Assembly (NCBI GenBank): GCA_963728975.1
Contig: CAVSMF010000001.1
Coordinates: 1,860,001 to 1,924,000, forward strand
DNA: 64,000 nt
Origin: DATFCK01 sp963728975
Lineage (GTDB): Bacteria; Verrucomicrobiota; Verrucomicrobiia; Chthoniobacterales; UBA10450
Direction: 5' to 3'
Shown here: positions 54,278 to 62,855 of the stretch, in pieces
Layout: each line of letters starts with the position of its first letter
Position numbering within the stretch: position 1 is the first letter of the stretch
Program-made: the position numbers and the translations under genes
Notes under the pieces: generated by a model
Databases searched by the model: none
What the model saw: the letters and a program-made list of their open reading frames with translations, nothing else
What the model was told of the DNA's origin: nothing

Positions 54278-56530
54278 TTGCGCCAGCGTAAGCAGGCTTC
54301 CCTTTGTCATCTGCTGCCCGGCACGGTCCTAGCTGGTAACCGAATTCCATCGTTGATCGCGAAAATCGATAGCGAATGGATAACTCCTAGCCATAGCTTG
54401 AAAACCGCGATTGCTCTCGCTGAAGATCGTGCCGCAGAACGGGTTGCCTACCACGTCGCGGTGGCAATGAGGCGCGCCTGCGCAACCTGCGCCGCAATCG
54501 TCGTTGCCATGGGATCTCTCGTTCTATTCGGTTGGCTGTTCATGATCGAAGGCCTGAAACGGGTCGGTCCCTCCTTCGTAGCCATGAATCCGATGACGGC
54601 GATTGCATTGTTGGCAGCCGGCAGCGCCCTGCTCCTGCTCCGGTCGGACGGAACACGGACTGGATGGAGCAAGCATCTGGCCCGGGTCCTGGCTCTCAGT
54701 GTAGTGATCGTTGGCTGCCTGAAGTTGTACTCGCTTCTCGGCGGCGCGGATCTCCGGATCGACCAATGGCTTTTTAGCAGGGAGTTGGCGACTGCTGGAA
54801 CAACTCTGCCTAACCGGATGGCGCCGAATACCGCATTCAACTTCCTCCTGGCCGGGATGGCTTTGCTTCTGCTCGACGTCGAGATCGGCGGCCATCGACC
54901 CTCCGAATTACTTAGTGTGGTCTCGGGAATAAGCGGTCTTCTCGCTTTGGTCGGCTACATTTATCGAGCACCGATGTTTTACGGTGTCGGTTATTCCATT
55001 CCCATGGCCGTGCATACGGCGATCGCTTTTATTATTCTGGCGGTGGGCACATTATTGGCGCGGCCGACCGGCACGATCATGGGACTAGTGGCGAGCGACA
55101 CCGCTGGCGGAATGGTCGCGCGGAGGCTGCTCCCCTTGGCGGTTATCCTACCCATCGGGCTCGGTTTGTTGCGTGTCTATGGACAAACCACCGGCCTCTA
55201 CGACGCCGAGTTCGGGGCCGCTCTTTATTCGACGGCCCTGGTGCTCGTTCTCCTGATCTTTATCTGGGCCCTGGCTCGCATCCTTTTCGATGTCGACACC
55301 GAAAGGAGATACATCGAGCGCTGGCAAAGCGAGAAACTGGAACGAACCGTTCAGGAACGCACTCGGCGGTTACAGCATGCCCTCAAGCAACTAAAAGAGA
55401 CGCAACACCAGGTGTTGCAACGGGAGCGGCTCCACGCTCTCGGCGCCATGGCCAGCGGGGTTACGCACGATTTTAATAATGCTCTCTCCGTCATCATCGG
55501 GTTTGGCGAAATGGCCCTGCGCGAATGTGAAAATGACGCCGATACCGGCAGGATGAAGCAATACCTTCGCCCCATGGTCCTGGCCGCGCTCGACGGCGCC
55601 AAGGTCGTCACCCGTCTCCGGGAGTTTTACCGGGCGGGCGGGAGCGAAGAACCGAGGTCGGCGGTGGATCTGAACGCGTTGATCGAGGAAGCGATCACGA
55701 TCACCCAACCGAAATGGAGATCGGAATCGCTCGGGCAGGGAGTCAAAATCGAGATCGAAACCGAGTTCGGCGAGGTCCCGCCGGCGGCCGGCGACCCGGC
55801 CGAGCTGCGAGAGGCCCTGGCCAATCTTGTCTTCAACGCGATCGACGCCATGCCTTCCGGCGGAACCATCACCCTGCGCACACGCCGCCAAAAGGAATGG
55901 ATCGTAATGGAAATTTCCGACACCGGAATGGGGATGAGCAAGGAAGTGCGGCGAAAATGCCTCGATCCATTTTTTACCACCAAAGGCGAACGCGGCACCG
56001 GAATGGGCCTGGCCATGGTTTATGGAATTGTGGAACGGCACCGGGGCACGTTGCACATCGAGAGCGCCGAAGGCCGCGGGACGACGTTCGTGATTTCTCT
56101 TCCGCAACATGAGCATCCGGAAAAGATCGACGACCACGGCCCTGCCGAAGTGGCGCGTCCTCTCCGGGTCCTTATCGCCGACGACCAACCGCTCTTGTGC
56201 GAAATTTTAGCCGAATATTTGAAAAACGATTGCCACACCGTGATCAGCGCCCATGACGGCCGGGAAGCGCTCGAGCTGTTCAAACGCGAGGCGGTGGACG
56301 TGGTCATTACCGATCAGGCCATGCCCGAGATGAGCGGAAACCAGCTTGCCCACGCCATCAAGACGAGATCTCCTTCAACGCCGGTAATCCTGTTGACCGG
56401 TTTCGGCGAAGCCAACGGGGAGGGCGCCCACGCCATCGATCATGTTCTGAGCAAGCCGGTCTCGCTGATTGATCTTCGCAACGCCCTGGTCCGGGTAAGC
56501 AACCAGGATCCGGCGATGAAGATCGCCTGA
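54278..56530 (+). CDS. Hybrid sensor histidine kinase with receiver domain
   Basis: Up to 750 residues; the frame opens at a TTG and the first ATG (54467) is directly before the first TM helix, so the N-terminus is uncertain. About eight TM helices form the sensor, then a coiled coil, a HisKA domain with the phospho-acceptor in 'MASGVTHDFNNALSVIIGFGEMA', and HATPase_c motifs 'ANLVFNAIDAMPSGG', 'DTGMGM' and 'RGTGMGLAMVYG'. The C-terminal receiver has the acidic pair in 'LIADDQP', phospho-Asp in 'VVITDQAMPEMSG' and a conserved Lys in 'LSKPVS'. No response-regulator gene is adjacent. The signal is unknown. Confidence 0.9.
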   Translation: MRQRKQASLCHLLPGTVLAGNRIPSLIAKIDSEWITPSHSLKTAIALAEDRAAERVAYHVAVAMRRACATCAAIVVAMGSLVLFGWLFMIEGLKRVGPSFVAMNPMTAIALLAAGSALLLLRSDGTRTGWSKHLARVLALSVVIVGCLKLYSLLGGADLRIDQWLFSRELATAGTTLPNRMAPNTAFNFLLAGMALLLLDVEIGGHRPSELLSVVSGISGLLALVGYIYRAPMFYGVGYSIPMAVHTAIAFIILAVGTLLARPTGTIMGLVASDTAGGMVARRLLPLAVILPIGLGLLRVYGQTTGLYDAEFGAALYSTALVLVLLIFIWALARILFDVDTERRYIERWQSEKLERTVQERTRRLQHALKQLKETQHQVLQRERLHALGAMASGVTHDFNNALSVIIGFGEMALRECENDADTGRMKQYLRPMVLAALDGAKVVTRLREFYRAGGSEEPRSAVDLNALIEEAITITQPKWRSESLGQGVKIEIETEFGEVPPAAGDPAELREALANLVFNAIDAMPSGGTITLRTRRQKEWIVMEISDTGMGMSKEVRRKCLDPFFTTKGERGTGMGLAMVYGIVERHRGTLHIESAEGRGTTFVISLPQHEHPEKIDDHGPAEVARPLRVLIADDQPLLCEILAEYLKNDCHTVISAHDGREALELFKREAVDVVITDQAMPEMSGNQLAHAIKTRSPSTPVILLTGFGEANGEGAHAIDHVLSKPVSLIDLRNALVRVSNQDPAMKIA

Positions 56531-56889
56531 AGCCGACGGAGGGCGGAGCTCCGCGACGCCGCTTTTCGAAAGTTCCCGCGCGACGCTGTTCCGATCTTCC
56601 ATCGCGTTCGCCATCGGTCTTGGAATGGAAAGATGGTTTGGTCGGCAGCTGATCGTTAAAAGCCGGTCACCTGGCCGGAGGAAACATTGCAATTCTAGGG
56701 GCCCGAACCGCCGCTGAACCCCGGGTCGCCTCGAAGAAATGCTAAGGTGAAGGGTGCGGCCATGCCAGGGATTTACGCCGCTTACGTAAAAGCCAGCGTT
56801 TTTTTTTGTTTTTTTGCTTGCCTTGGCCGTTGGCTGGGCGTTGACTTGGAATTCAACCCCAAAATATCTTCAACCTCAGAGGTTCAGCG
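56531..56889. other. 359-bp gap before the CTERM-tail gene
   Basis: No gene recognised. The end carries a T-rich stretch (about 56800-56816) and the leader of the CTERM-tail gene, with CAACCTCAGAGG just before its start codon. Confidence 0.35.
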
Positions 56890-57087
56890 ATGAACAAATT
56901 AACTTTATTGATAGTGGCGATCATCGGGATGGTCGCGCTCGGTGAAGCGCGGGCGACACCGCAGCGTTTCCTCGGTCCACCGACGCAGTCCGGACCGGCG
57001 ACTGTCCCGGAAACTGGCGGGACCTTCCTGTTGTTGGCCGGCGCCTTCGCCGCGATTGCGGCGCTTCGTTACAAACTCAATAAGTAA
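56890..57087 (+). CDS. 65-residue secreted peptide with VPETG-type CTERM sorting signal
   Basis: A signal peptide ('LTLLIVAIIGMVALGEARA'), a very short mature region, then 'VPETGGTFLLLAGAFAAIAALRYKLNK': a V-P-x-x-G motif, hydrophobic helix and basic tail. This is the tripartite architecture of the VPDSG-CTERM/PEP-CTERM families handled by exosortases in Verrucomicrobia. The mature part between signal and tail is only about 15-20 residues, unusually small. Function unknown; it is possibly a surface or matrix peptide. Confidence 0.7.
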   Translation: MNKLTLLIVAIIGMVALGEARATPQRFLGPPTQSGPATVPETGGTFLLLAGAFAAIAALRYKLNK

Positions 57088-57224
57088 CCTCGGGGCCGGC
57101 TGATCCTTCCAATTTCGGCCCGGACTATGTCCGGCCGAGTCGATTCCTGCTTGCCGATGACGCGGCCACTTGACGCTTAAACCGGAGAGTGCGGGCCGGA
57201 GTACCCGCGACGCCGCCGGAAGTT

Positions 57225-57302
57225 TAGCCACAGATTTACACGGATGAACCACGGATAGGGGGAGGTACTGAATTTGTGAAAATCGGTGTCCATCTGTGGC
57301 TA
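57225..57302. repeat. Palindromic element TAGCCACAGAT...ATCTGTGGCTA
   Basis: Ends TAGCCACAGATTTACACGGA and TCCATCTGTGGCTA are inverted. It resembles the 'CCACAGAT...ACACGGAT' dispersed element common in this phylum. Together with the tRNA fragments it makes up the 57088-58023 gap, which has no convincing gene. Confidence 0.55.
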
Positions 57303-57415
57303 CTGGTGATCATCCGCCAATCCGTGATCCGAACTCCACAATCTCCAATCAGCGCAGAAATCTGCTAGACTAAGATCCGTTTTCTGTTCTCTGTCTTCTG
57401 TCCTCTTGAGAAAAT

Positions 57416-57434
57416 GTCCCCGTAGTTCAACGGA
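57416..57434 (+). repeat. tRNA-Arg 5' fragment A (first 19 nt)
   Basis: GTCCCCGTAGTTCAACGGA is identical to the first 19 nt of the tRNA-Arg gene at 63202. The following bases diverge. The roughly 120 bp upstream (from 57311) are nearly identical to those upstream of fragment B. Confidence 0.8.
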
Positions 57435-57736
57435 CTTCTCCCCGGCTCGCGTTTGCCGAGGTTACCCGGTCTCGGGCCTAAAGAGGTTGGTAAGACTCAA
57501 GACCGATCGATGGTAACGAGTCATCTAACCGGCAGCATGACACAAAATTGCGTAGCTACCTGAAGTACATTTTTGAATGCGATTGCGTCCGAATTCCTGT
57601 CGATCAACCGAATCAGGATCGTGAGCGGCAACCATCGCCAATCCGCAATCCGAACTCTAGAATCTCCAATCAGCGCAGAAATCTGCTAGACTACGATCTG
57701 TTTTCTGTTCTCTGTCTTCTGTCCTCTTGAGAAAAT

Positions 57737-57774
57737 GTCCCCGTAGTTCAACGGATAGAACGGAGGTTTCCTAA
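57737..57774 (+). repeat. tRNA-Arg 5' fragment B (ends after the anticodon loop)
   Basis: 38 nt covering acceptor strand, D arm and anticodon loop (...TTTCCTAA), then unrelated sequence. It differs from the complete gene only in the anticodon-stem 5' side. Upstream flank shared with fragment A (57628 onward, with the CAGCGCAGAAATCTGCTAGA motif). Confidence 0.85.
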
Positions 57775-58023
57775 GTCGACACGGCGGTTTTTGCAGGAGC
57801 CGTTAGGCATCATCTCCTGTCAGCAAATACCCACTGGCTAGTCACTTACGAATTGGTTCGCGTAATCAGCAATAATCCAGAATCCTCTATTTTTTCATGC
57901 CCGGGTGACACAAAACCATGCTTCAATAGATTATCTGAATCGAGCAACCGAATCCGAATTGAAGCGTCCACGTTTTACTCCAAGAACTTCCCTTCTTAAA
58001 GAGCGCGGTCGCTCCTTTTTCGC

Positions 58024-58485
58024 TTACCCGCAAAGCGTGTAAGCAACGCGTGCACATTCAGCGGCAATTTGTTCATACCGCGTTTGGACAGGTGCGGCCC
58101 TTAGAATCGATCGAAGATAGCCCACTGGCGTACGTTCGCGAGGCAGTAATGGGGTACCGCTAATTAGTCGCTTTTCAAACTTGCGCAAGGCATGACTGCT
58201 CTGATGCGCGACAGCATTGCGAATCGTCACTAGGTCCTGCAAAAATACTTTGTCCGCGGCATTCAACAAGGTGAACGGGCGACCTCCCGAAAAAAAAGCC
58301 TGTGCTCGTTTTTCGGTCCAGTCGTATGGAAACCAACTCAAGTAAGCTTTACCGCCGGTGACAACATCGCGAGCCACTAGCGATGACTTGAATGTTATCC
58401 TTGTGCGTATGCTTCTCCTCGCCCGTAGGCGGTTGTCCAAGAGGCCAAGAAAGAGATCTTCGAGTAATCGCTCAAAAGAGGTCAC
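58024..58485 (-). CDS. HEPN-like small protein next to a decayed DUF262 gene
   Basis: 153 residues from a GTG, but the same frame is open to 58653 and its upstream part ('TLAEEFVRRLNSSERTRKEV', 'LTLRATEHVYGALFLN') looks coding, with no ATG, GTG or TTG before 58485. An upstream start may have been lost to an indel, so the true protein is perhaps about 200 residues. 'IRNAVAHQ' matches the R-x4-H core of HEPN ribonuclease/toxin domains. It is adjacent to and downstream of the DUF262 remnant. HEPN proteins often act in toxin-antitoxin or anti-phage systems; assignment is tentative. Confidence 0.5.
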   Translation of the reverse strand: MTSFERLLEDLFLGLLDNRLRARRSIRTRITFKSSLVARDVVTGGKAYLSWFPYDWTEKRAQAFFSGGRPFTLLNAADKVFLQDLVTIRNAVAHQSSHALRKFEKRLISGTPLLPRERTPVGYLRSILRAAPVQTRYEQIAAECARVAYTLCG

Positions 58486-58630
58486 TGTGTTCAGGAAAAG
58501 TGCTCCGTAAACATGTTCTGTCGCGCGTAGTGTCAGTCCAGCTCGGGAAAATAACTTTTCGACTTCCTTGCGCGTTCTCTCCGAAGAATTCAGCCGGCGA
58601 ACGAATTCTTCCGCTAGTGTTGACGATCTG

Positions 58631-59692
58631 CTAGCTAATGCCGTAAGTCCGCTTTAGATCACGTAACGACAGTTCCCCTGGATTTCGGATGTGTGGTTCG
58701 CTTGGCCAGCGCGCCCAAAACAGTCGCTGGCGCCGTTTTGTTCTCAATGCTCTCAGAAGCTGACTCAGGCATTCTCGGATACCAGGAGGTAATGCCGTCG
58801 GTGTCGTCCTTTTGAGCTTTGATCCTACTCCAAATGCAATGTCGTAAAGAAAAGCGAAGAGTCCAAAAAAGCGCGGTCGCGCTTTGAAACCCATTAGATC
58901 GTCGTTAAAAATCTGCTCGACCGAATCCATTATCGTTCGGAAACGTCGTTCAACTTGCTGCTTTTCTGGATAATCGCCGTCTTTCTCCTTGTTAAGGAGA
59001 GTTCCCGGCCTTTTGCGAGTTACCGACGAATCCTCCAACATCATTTGCGCGCCCGCTTGTCAGCTCAACGTCGTTCGTTCGAGCATTTGGTCCTCATTGA
59101 AAATGCGCCATTTCGGCAAGCGATCTAATTGCGCGCCGCGAGATCAAAAACACTTATCTTGAATTCCCGAAGTAAGCATCATTACGAAGTTCCTAAGGAT
59201 TCAGCATGTAACCTGTGGCATTCCTCCTCGCGAAGATCTGAAGGACATCCCGATCGCCGATGCTCGAGGGCAAGACATGCACACTGAATTCGTAGTCCAA
59301 AATCCGCTGCCTAATTTCAGGAGGAAAATCATTGAAGTCTTTGTCGGCTAAATCCTTGTTGTGGGCTTTTTGTATCTGAAATGAATCCCGGGCGGCGTTG
59401 TAGTTCGGAAGTGATTGCGGCTGAATAAAGGAAAGAAGTGTTCTCAGCCTTTGTTGACCATCTACAACCTCGCGCTTGTGTTCGAGCCTTGTAAGGTCGG
59501 TCTTCTGCTCGCGTAAGAAAATTATCGGGATCGGTAGACCCCTCACGACAGTATCAAGCAGGTAAGACTTCGCCCCCAGAGACCAAACAGACCGTCGTTG
59601 AAAATATGGGCTAATAATCGCAACTGGGCCTTTTGCCACGCCAAAAAATCGCTGATTTTGAAAACTGTCTTTGTGATTTCGCGGGTGTGCAT
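58631..59692 (-). pseudogene. Decayed DUF262-family gene
   Basis: It begins at 59692 ('REITKTVFKISDFLAWQKA'), shifts frame near 59630 into 'ISPYFQRRSVWSLGAKSYLLDTVVRGLPIPIIFLRE...KREVVDGQQRLRTLLSFI' and 'IFARRNATGYMLNP', meets a TAG at 59193-59195 where a Gln is expected, and continues in changing frames ('ELRNDAYFG', 'EFKISVFDLAAR', 'QLDRLPKWRIFNEDQM') to the C-terminal part (59044-58631, 'VERRFRTIMDSVEQIFNDDL'). The DGQQR motif is the DUF262 (GmrS-like nucleotidase) hallmark. At least four disruptions including a true nonsense codon argue for real decay. Confidence 0.8.
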
Positions 59693-59856
59693 TGTTCAGG
59701 TCCGTAAGAAAGCCTTATACTCTAAACTTGCTCAAACTGGGAAGCCATCTCATAAACAGTTCGAAGCTCCGGTCAGGGTCAGTCTGGGCTTGCCCTGATT
59801 TTTCGGACAGTTTCTTGGGGATCAATTCCTTTGGTCTATTTGTGTTAGTCTGGGAT

Positions 59857-60670
59857 TCAAAGTTGATTGGGCTTAAAGTAAGCAAGAGCGGAGTGCATCC
59901 GGATGCGGTTGTAGAAGGTTTCGATGTAATCGAAGATGGCGGTGCGAGCCTCGGCCAGGGTAGTGAAGCGATGGTGGTAAACGAGTTCGTATTTGATGTC
60001 TCCAAAAGGACTCGATGAAGGCGTTGTCGTAGCAGTTGCCTTTGCGGCTCATGGAAGCGAGCAGACGATGTTGAGCGAGTGTCTGTCGGTAGGCGGCGCT
60101 GGCGAACTGAGCTCCTCGATCAGAGTGAAGGATGAGAGGTTGATGAGGACATCGCTGATCTAAGGCCATGCGCAGAGCGGCAATGACGAGCTGGGCATCG
60201 AGGATTTGATGCATGGCCCAGCCGATCACGCGCCGGGTAAAAAATCCAGGACGGCAACCAGGTATAGCCAACCCTGGCCGGTTAGAACGCAAGTGGCGTC
60301 GGTTGCCCAGACTTGATCTGGACGTTGTATGGTTAAGCTACGTACGCGGTTAGGGGCAAATTGGACCGCCGTGCCGGCTGTCGGTCGTTGCCACCCGATA
60401 TTTGGACCGCTGCCGGGCAAAGATTCGCTCCAGGCGCATCAGCCGTGCAATGCGGTTACGTCGCCCTGGGCAACCCATCGCTTGAGCCAGCCGTGGACTG
60501 CCATAGGTCTGACGACTGCGAGCAAACTCCTCCCGGATCCGCTCTCGCAAACGCTCGTTCTCCAGCTGGCGCGGGCCGGGTTGATGCTGGCGATTCTTCC
60601 AGTCGTAATAGCCGCTACGCGACACCAGCAACGCTTCACACAACCAGGCTACTTTGTGTTGGCCGCTCAT
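59857..60670 (-). pseudogene. IS3-family transposase OrfB (three frame breaks)
   Basis: It starts at an ATGA overlap with orfA. 'HKVAWLCEALLVSRSGYYDWKNRQ' opens the protein; frames then change near 60365, 60240 and 60005. The integrase core is recognisable: 'PDQVWATDATCV' (D), 'ILHSDRGAQFAS' (D), 'GNCYDNAFIESF' (E), ending 'RIRMHSALAYFKPNQL' at 59857. Activity is unlikely if the breaks are real. Confidence 0.85.
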
Positions 60671-61014
60671 CGCTTGGATTCGGGCATACCTCTGTGCGGC
60701 ACTTCGGAGAGGATGCCCAGTGATTTTTTTAAGACTTCGCGTTGCTCTAAAAGTTTGGCGTTTTCCGCACGCAAGCGACGGACCTCCGCTTCAAGTGCTT
60801 CAACGCTGCGCCTGGACTTGGGTTCGCTCTTCGATGTGTTGGATTCGCGTTCCAAGTGCGCCCAACGATAAAGCAGCGGCGGGCGGATACCCAGTTCGGC
60901 CGCTACCTTGGCCGCGCTGCGTCCGCTGTTGCGCCACAGCTCTAGCGCCTCCTGTTTGTATTGATCAGAGTAACTCGCCCTCTCGCGAGCAGGTTTCCTT
61001 AACTGTGTTTTCAT
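60667..61014 (-). CDS. IS3-family transposase OrfA
   Basis: 115 residues. N-terminal helix-turn-helix ('YSDQYKQEALELWRNSGRSAAKVAAELGIRPPLLYRW') and a C-terminal leucine-zipper coiled coil ('VEALEAEVRRLRAENAKLLEQREVLKKSL'). It binds the element's terminal repeats. It overlaps orfB by 4 nt (ATGA). Confidence 0.9.
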   Translation of the reverse strand: MKTQLRKPARERASYSDQYKQEALELWRNSGRSAAKVAAELGIRPPLLYRWAHLERESNTSKSEPKSRRSVEALEAEVRRLRAENAKLLEQREVLKKSLGILSEVPHRGMPESKR

Positions 61015-61323
61015 GTGGGCTTTCTTTGGGTTTTGACCCCAAGCCCACTGTCCGTCAATTCAATGCAACCCTAGTCCTCACTTTTGACACTGCCGAAAAG
61101 AAAAATGGAAACGCAGGGAGAAAGTGGGGTCGGATCTGTAGGGCCGGTTGCCCAAATGCGTGGCAGTACTTGCAGGCGTGATTAGACCCTTTGTCATTCC
61201 GAGCAAAGCCGAGGAATCTTTCGTTTTAATAATCACTAGCAGCAAAAGATGTCTCGACTCCGCTCGACATGACACAAAGAGCGTTTGGGCAACAAGCCCT
61301 CTATTTTTTGACATTTGATTTGT

Positions 61324-61364
61324 AAAAGGCCGGCCGCGCTGATCCGAAGATGGAGCGGCCTTTT
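61324..61364. terminator. Terminator-like hairpin upstream of tRNA fragment C (copy also at 63107-63147)
   Basis: AAAAGGCCG / CGGCC-TTTT arms with an interrupted stem. The same sequence, shifted by 1,783 bp, precedes the complete tRNA gene. It is related to the terminator at 1572. It may insulate the tRNA from upstream transcription. Confidence 0.5.
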
Positions 61365-61418
61365 CCATCAGCGTCATTGCCAATCCGCAGTCCGAACTCT
61401 AAACTCCGCAATCCCCAT

Positions 61419-61456
61419 GTCCCCGTAGTTCAACGGATAGAACGGAGGTTTCCTAA
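61419..61456 (+). repeat. tRNA-Arg 5' fragment C (ends after the anticodon loop)
   Basis: The same 38-nt 5' portion as fragment B, then unrelated sequence (TCCGGCC...). It marks the left border of the 1,783-bp module that ends at the intact tRNA. Confidence 0.85.
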
Positions 61457-61739
61457 TCCGGCCTATCCCATCCCGTCCGGGTGAAGCGTCCAAAGACTAA
61501 ACTGACAGGAGTTGCCATTTCGCGTCACAACACGACATTTATCTGGCAATAACTGGCTCCCTTAGAGCCCGCTCCGCCGCCTTCATTCGGAGTCGGCCAA
61601 TGCTAAGAACCGGTTAGACCCCCTGGCGCAAAGGTTTCGAGCCTTCCAGAATAGGAAGTTTAGTAGATCCAACAGGCCGCTGGGTCGTGCTGGTGAACAT
61701 CGGCTTGTTTGCGAGTTAGTCTGAGGCCATGCTAACCGA

Positions 61740-62408
61740 ATGGCCAGAGACCTATTACAAGACGTTTCGGCTGCTGAGTTTAAGCGAGAAATTGCTCAAG
61801 CAGTTACCAAAGATCCGCGTTCTTTACCCCCTGGTGCAAAGATTTTCGCAGCGGTAGCCTGCCTTCAGGGTTTTGACGCGTTACCGGAGATCGTTGAAGT
61901 AAAGGAGCTCGATTCGCTCATTCAGGCCGGGGATCAAGAACTTCTCCGAGGGCTTACTTCAACCAAAGGCGTTCCTGCCCGTTTGTTTGCCCGAGATTTG
62001 ATGGTGGGTCCTCTTTATCCAGGAACTCTGTCAGCGGTCGGGCAAGGTATTCACTTCGCGGCCCCGAGCGGGACTTCCCCGAATCCCGATTTTCCTCGGT
62101 CCTCGGTCATTGCTGTCGATTACTCAATAGGTGAATTCGGAGGTATGATAGTGCGAGCCGCTCTAAGACGGGATGCAAAAACCATTGAGCGCCAAGAACT
62201 TCTACAGTTGCAACGCGAGCTTCGAAACAGAGCGAGACGGGCCGAAGTGATGGATGCTGGCTCATTTGCTGCTTCTATTGGGTTTGAAGCTATTCGATGG
62301 GAAAACCTCTATGACCACACCAATGAGGACGTATGGGTTATCCTAAACAGGGGGGCCTTAACCTTCCAGAATATTGCTTTGCAAACGGTCCCAACTGCGT
62401 CAAAATAA
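61740..62408 (+). CDS. Unrecognised 222-residue protein in the tRNA-bounded module
   Basis: I do not recognise a family with confidence. The N-terminal half is helical ('AAEFKREIAQAVTK', 'IVEVKELDSLIQAGDQELLRGL'). The centre 'ARLFARDLMVGPLYPGTLSAVGQGIHFAAPSG' followed by 'GMIVRAALRRDAKTIERQEL' faintly recalls the core of small ADP-ribosyltransferases (Arg strand, 'G-x-GIYFA' loop, later strand), but key residues cannot be verified. The gene is 4 nt ahead of a 70-residue partner. A two-gene unit of this shape could be toxin-antitoxin-like; this is a guess from layout. Confidence 0.6.
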   Translation: MARDLLQDVSAAEFKREIAQAVTKDPRSLPPGAKIFAAVACLQGFDALPEIVEVKELDSLIQAGDQELLRGLTSTKGVPARLFARDLMVGPLYPGTLSAVGQGIHFAAPSGTSPNPDFPRSSVIAVDYSIGEFGGMIVRAALRRDAKTIERQELLQLQRELRNRARRAEVMDAGSFAASIGFEAIRWENLYDHTNEDVWVILNRGALTFQNIALQTVPTASK

Positions 62409-62412
62409 CACT

Positions 62413-62625
62413 ATGAAAGAACTCCACGACAGAATTAACCGCATAATCAATGCGGAAGCGTTCCGCCGTGCACTTGAAGACGAAGAAATCGACTTCATCG
62501 AGTTTCAATGCACGTGGGCGGAACTAAGTAAAGGCAGTTTTGATAATCTGCCAGCTGGCTATAGACGGGCGGTCCTGAAAGGCGAAGAAGAGCTTCTCGG
62601 CGCAGGCTCGTTAGCGCTGGCTTAA
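62413..62625 (+). CDS. Unrecognised 70-residue protein, partner of the upstream gene
   Basis: The ATG at 62413 is four bases after the previous stop, so the two are translationally close; an earlier in-frame start (62374) would overlap. The peptide is acidic and helical ('ELHDRINRIINAEAFRRALEDEEIDFIEFQCTWAELSKGSFDNLP') and has no recognised domain. Size, charge and position would fit an antitoxin or immunity protein; unproven. Confidence 0.55.
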   Translation: MKELHDRINRIINAEAFRRALEDEEIDFIEFQCTWAELSKGSFDNLPAGYRRAVLKGEEELLGAGSLALA

Positions 62626-62855
62626 AGTCGACCCAGCGGGACCTTTAGTGCGACGGTTTCGCAACAGCAAGCAGCTATCCGCACTCCTGCGTTGGTCATG
62701 CGTGCCAGTTTTTGATGTCCAGCGCGTCGAGCCGTATGTTTCCATCCTCAGTGGCCAGGATGATGTAACCGCCTTTCAATTCCGGTTCGCTGTTTCGCCG
62801 TCGACTGCCTCCGGCTTCTCCCACCACGCTATCCGTGGGAGCTCCGGTCGGGGTC

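Larger units (their letters stand above)
59785..61072 (-). mobile_element. IS3-family insertion sequence with 4-bp target duplication
   Basis: The left end TGGGCTTGCCCTGATTTTTC and the inverse of the right end, TAGGGTTGCATTGAATTGAC, match at about 20 of the outer 27 positions, both reaching CGGACAGT. AGTC flanks both ends (59781-59784 and 61073-61076). The 1,288-bp length, orfA-orfB layout and DDE residues fit IS3. The sequence either side rejoins to the pattern seen uninterrupted near 62841-62870 (GGTCAGTCCTCACTTTTGAC), which confirms the insertion boundary. Confidence 0.88.
61073..61456 (+). repeat. 384-bp direct repeat, copy 1
   Basis: Nearly identical, without indels, to 62856-63239 (offset 1,783 bp). 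Contents: a CTCACTTTTGACACTGCCGA segment, a GTCAT...ATGAC repeat (about 61193-61273), a hairpin AAAAGGCC...GGCCTTTT (61324-61364) and the 5' part of tRNA-Arg. Its left side is cut by the IS3 insertion. Confidence 0.92.

Noticed and set aside
61078..61383. Minus-strand 101-codon frame, duplicated at 62861-63166
   Set aside because: Both copies lie in the 384-bp direct repeat and read through the GTCAT/ATGAC element; the peptide has no protein-like features.
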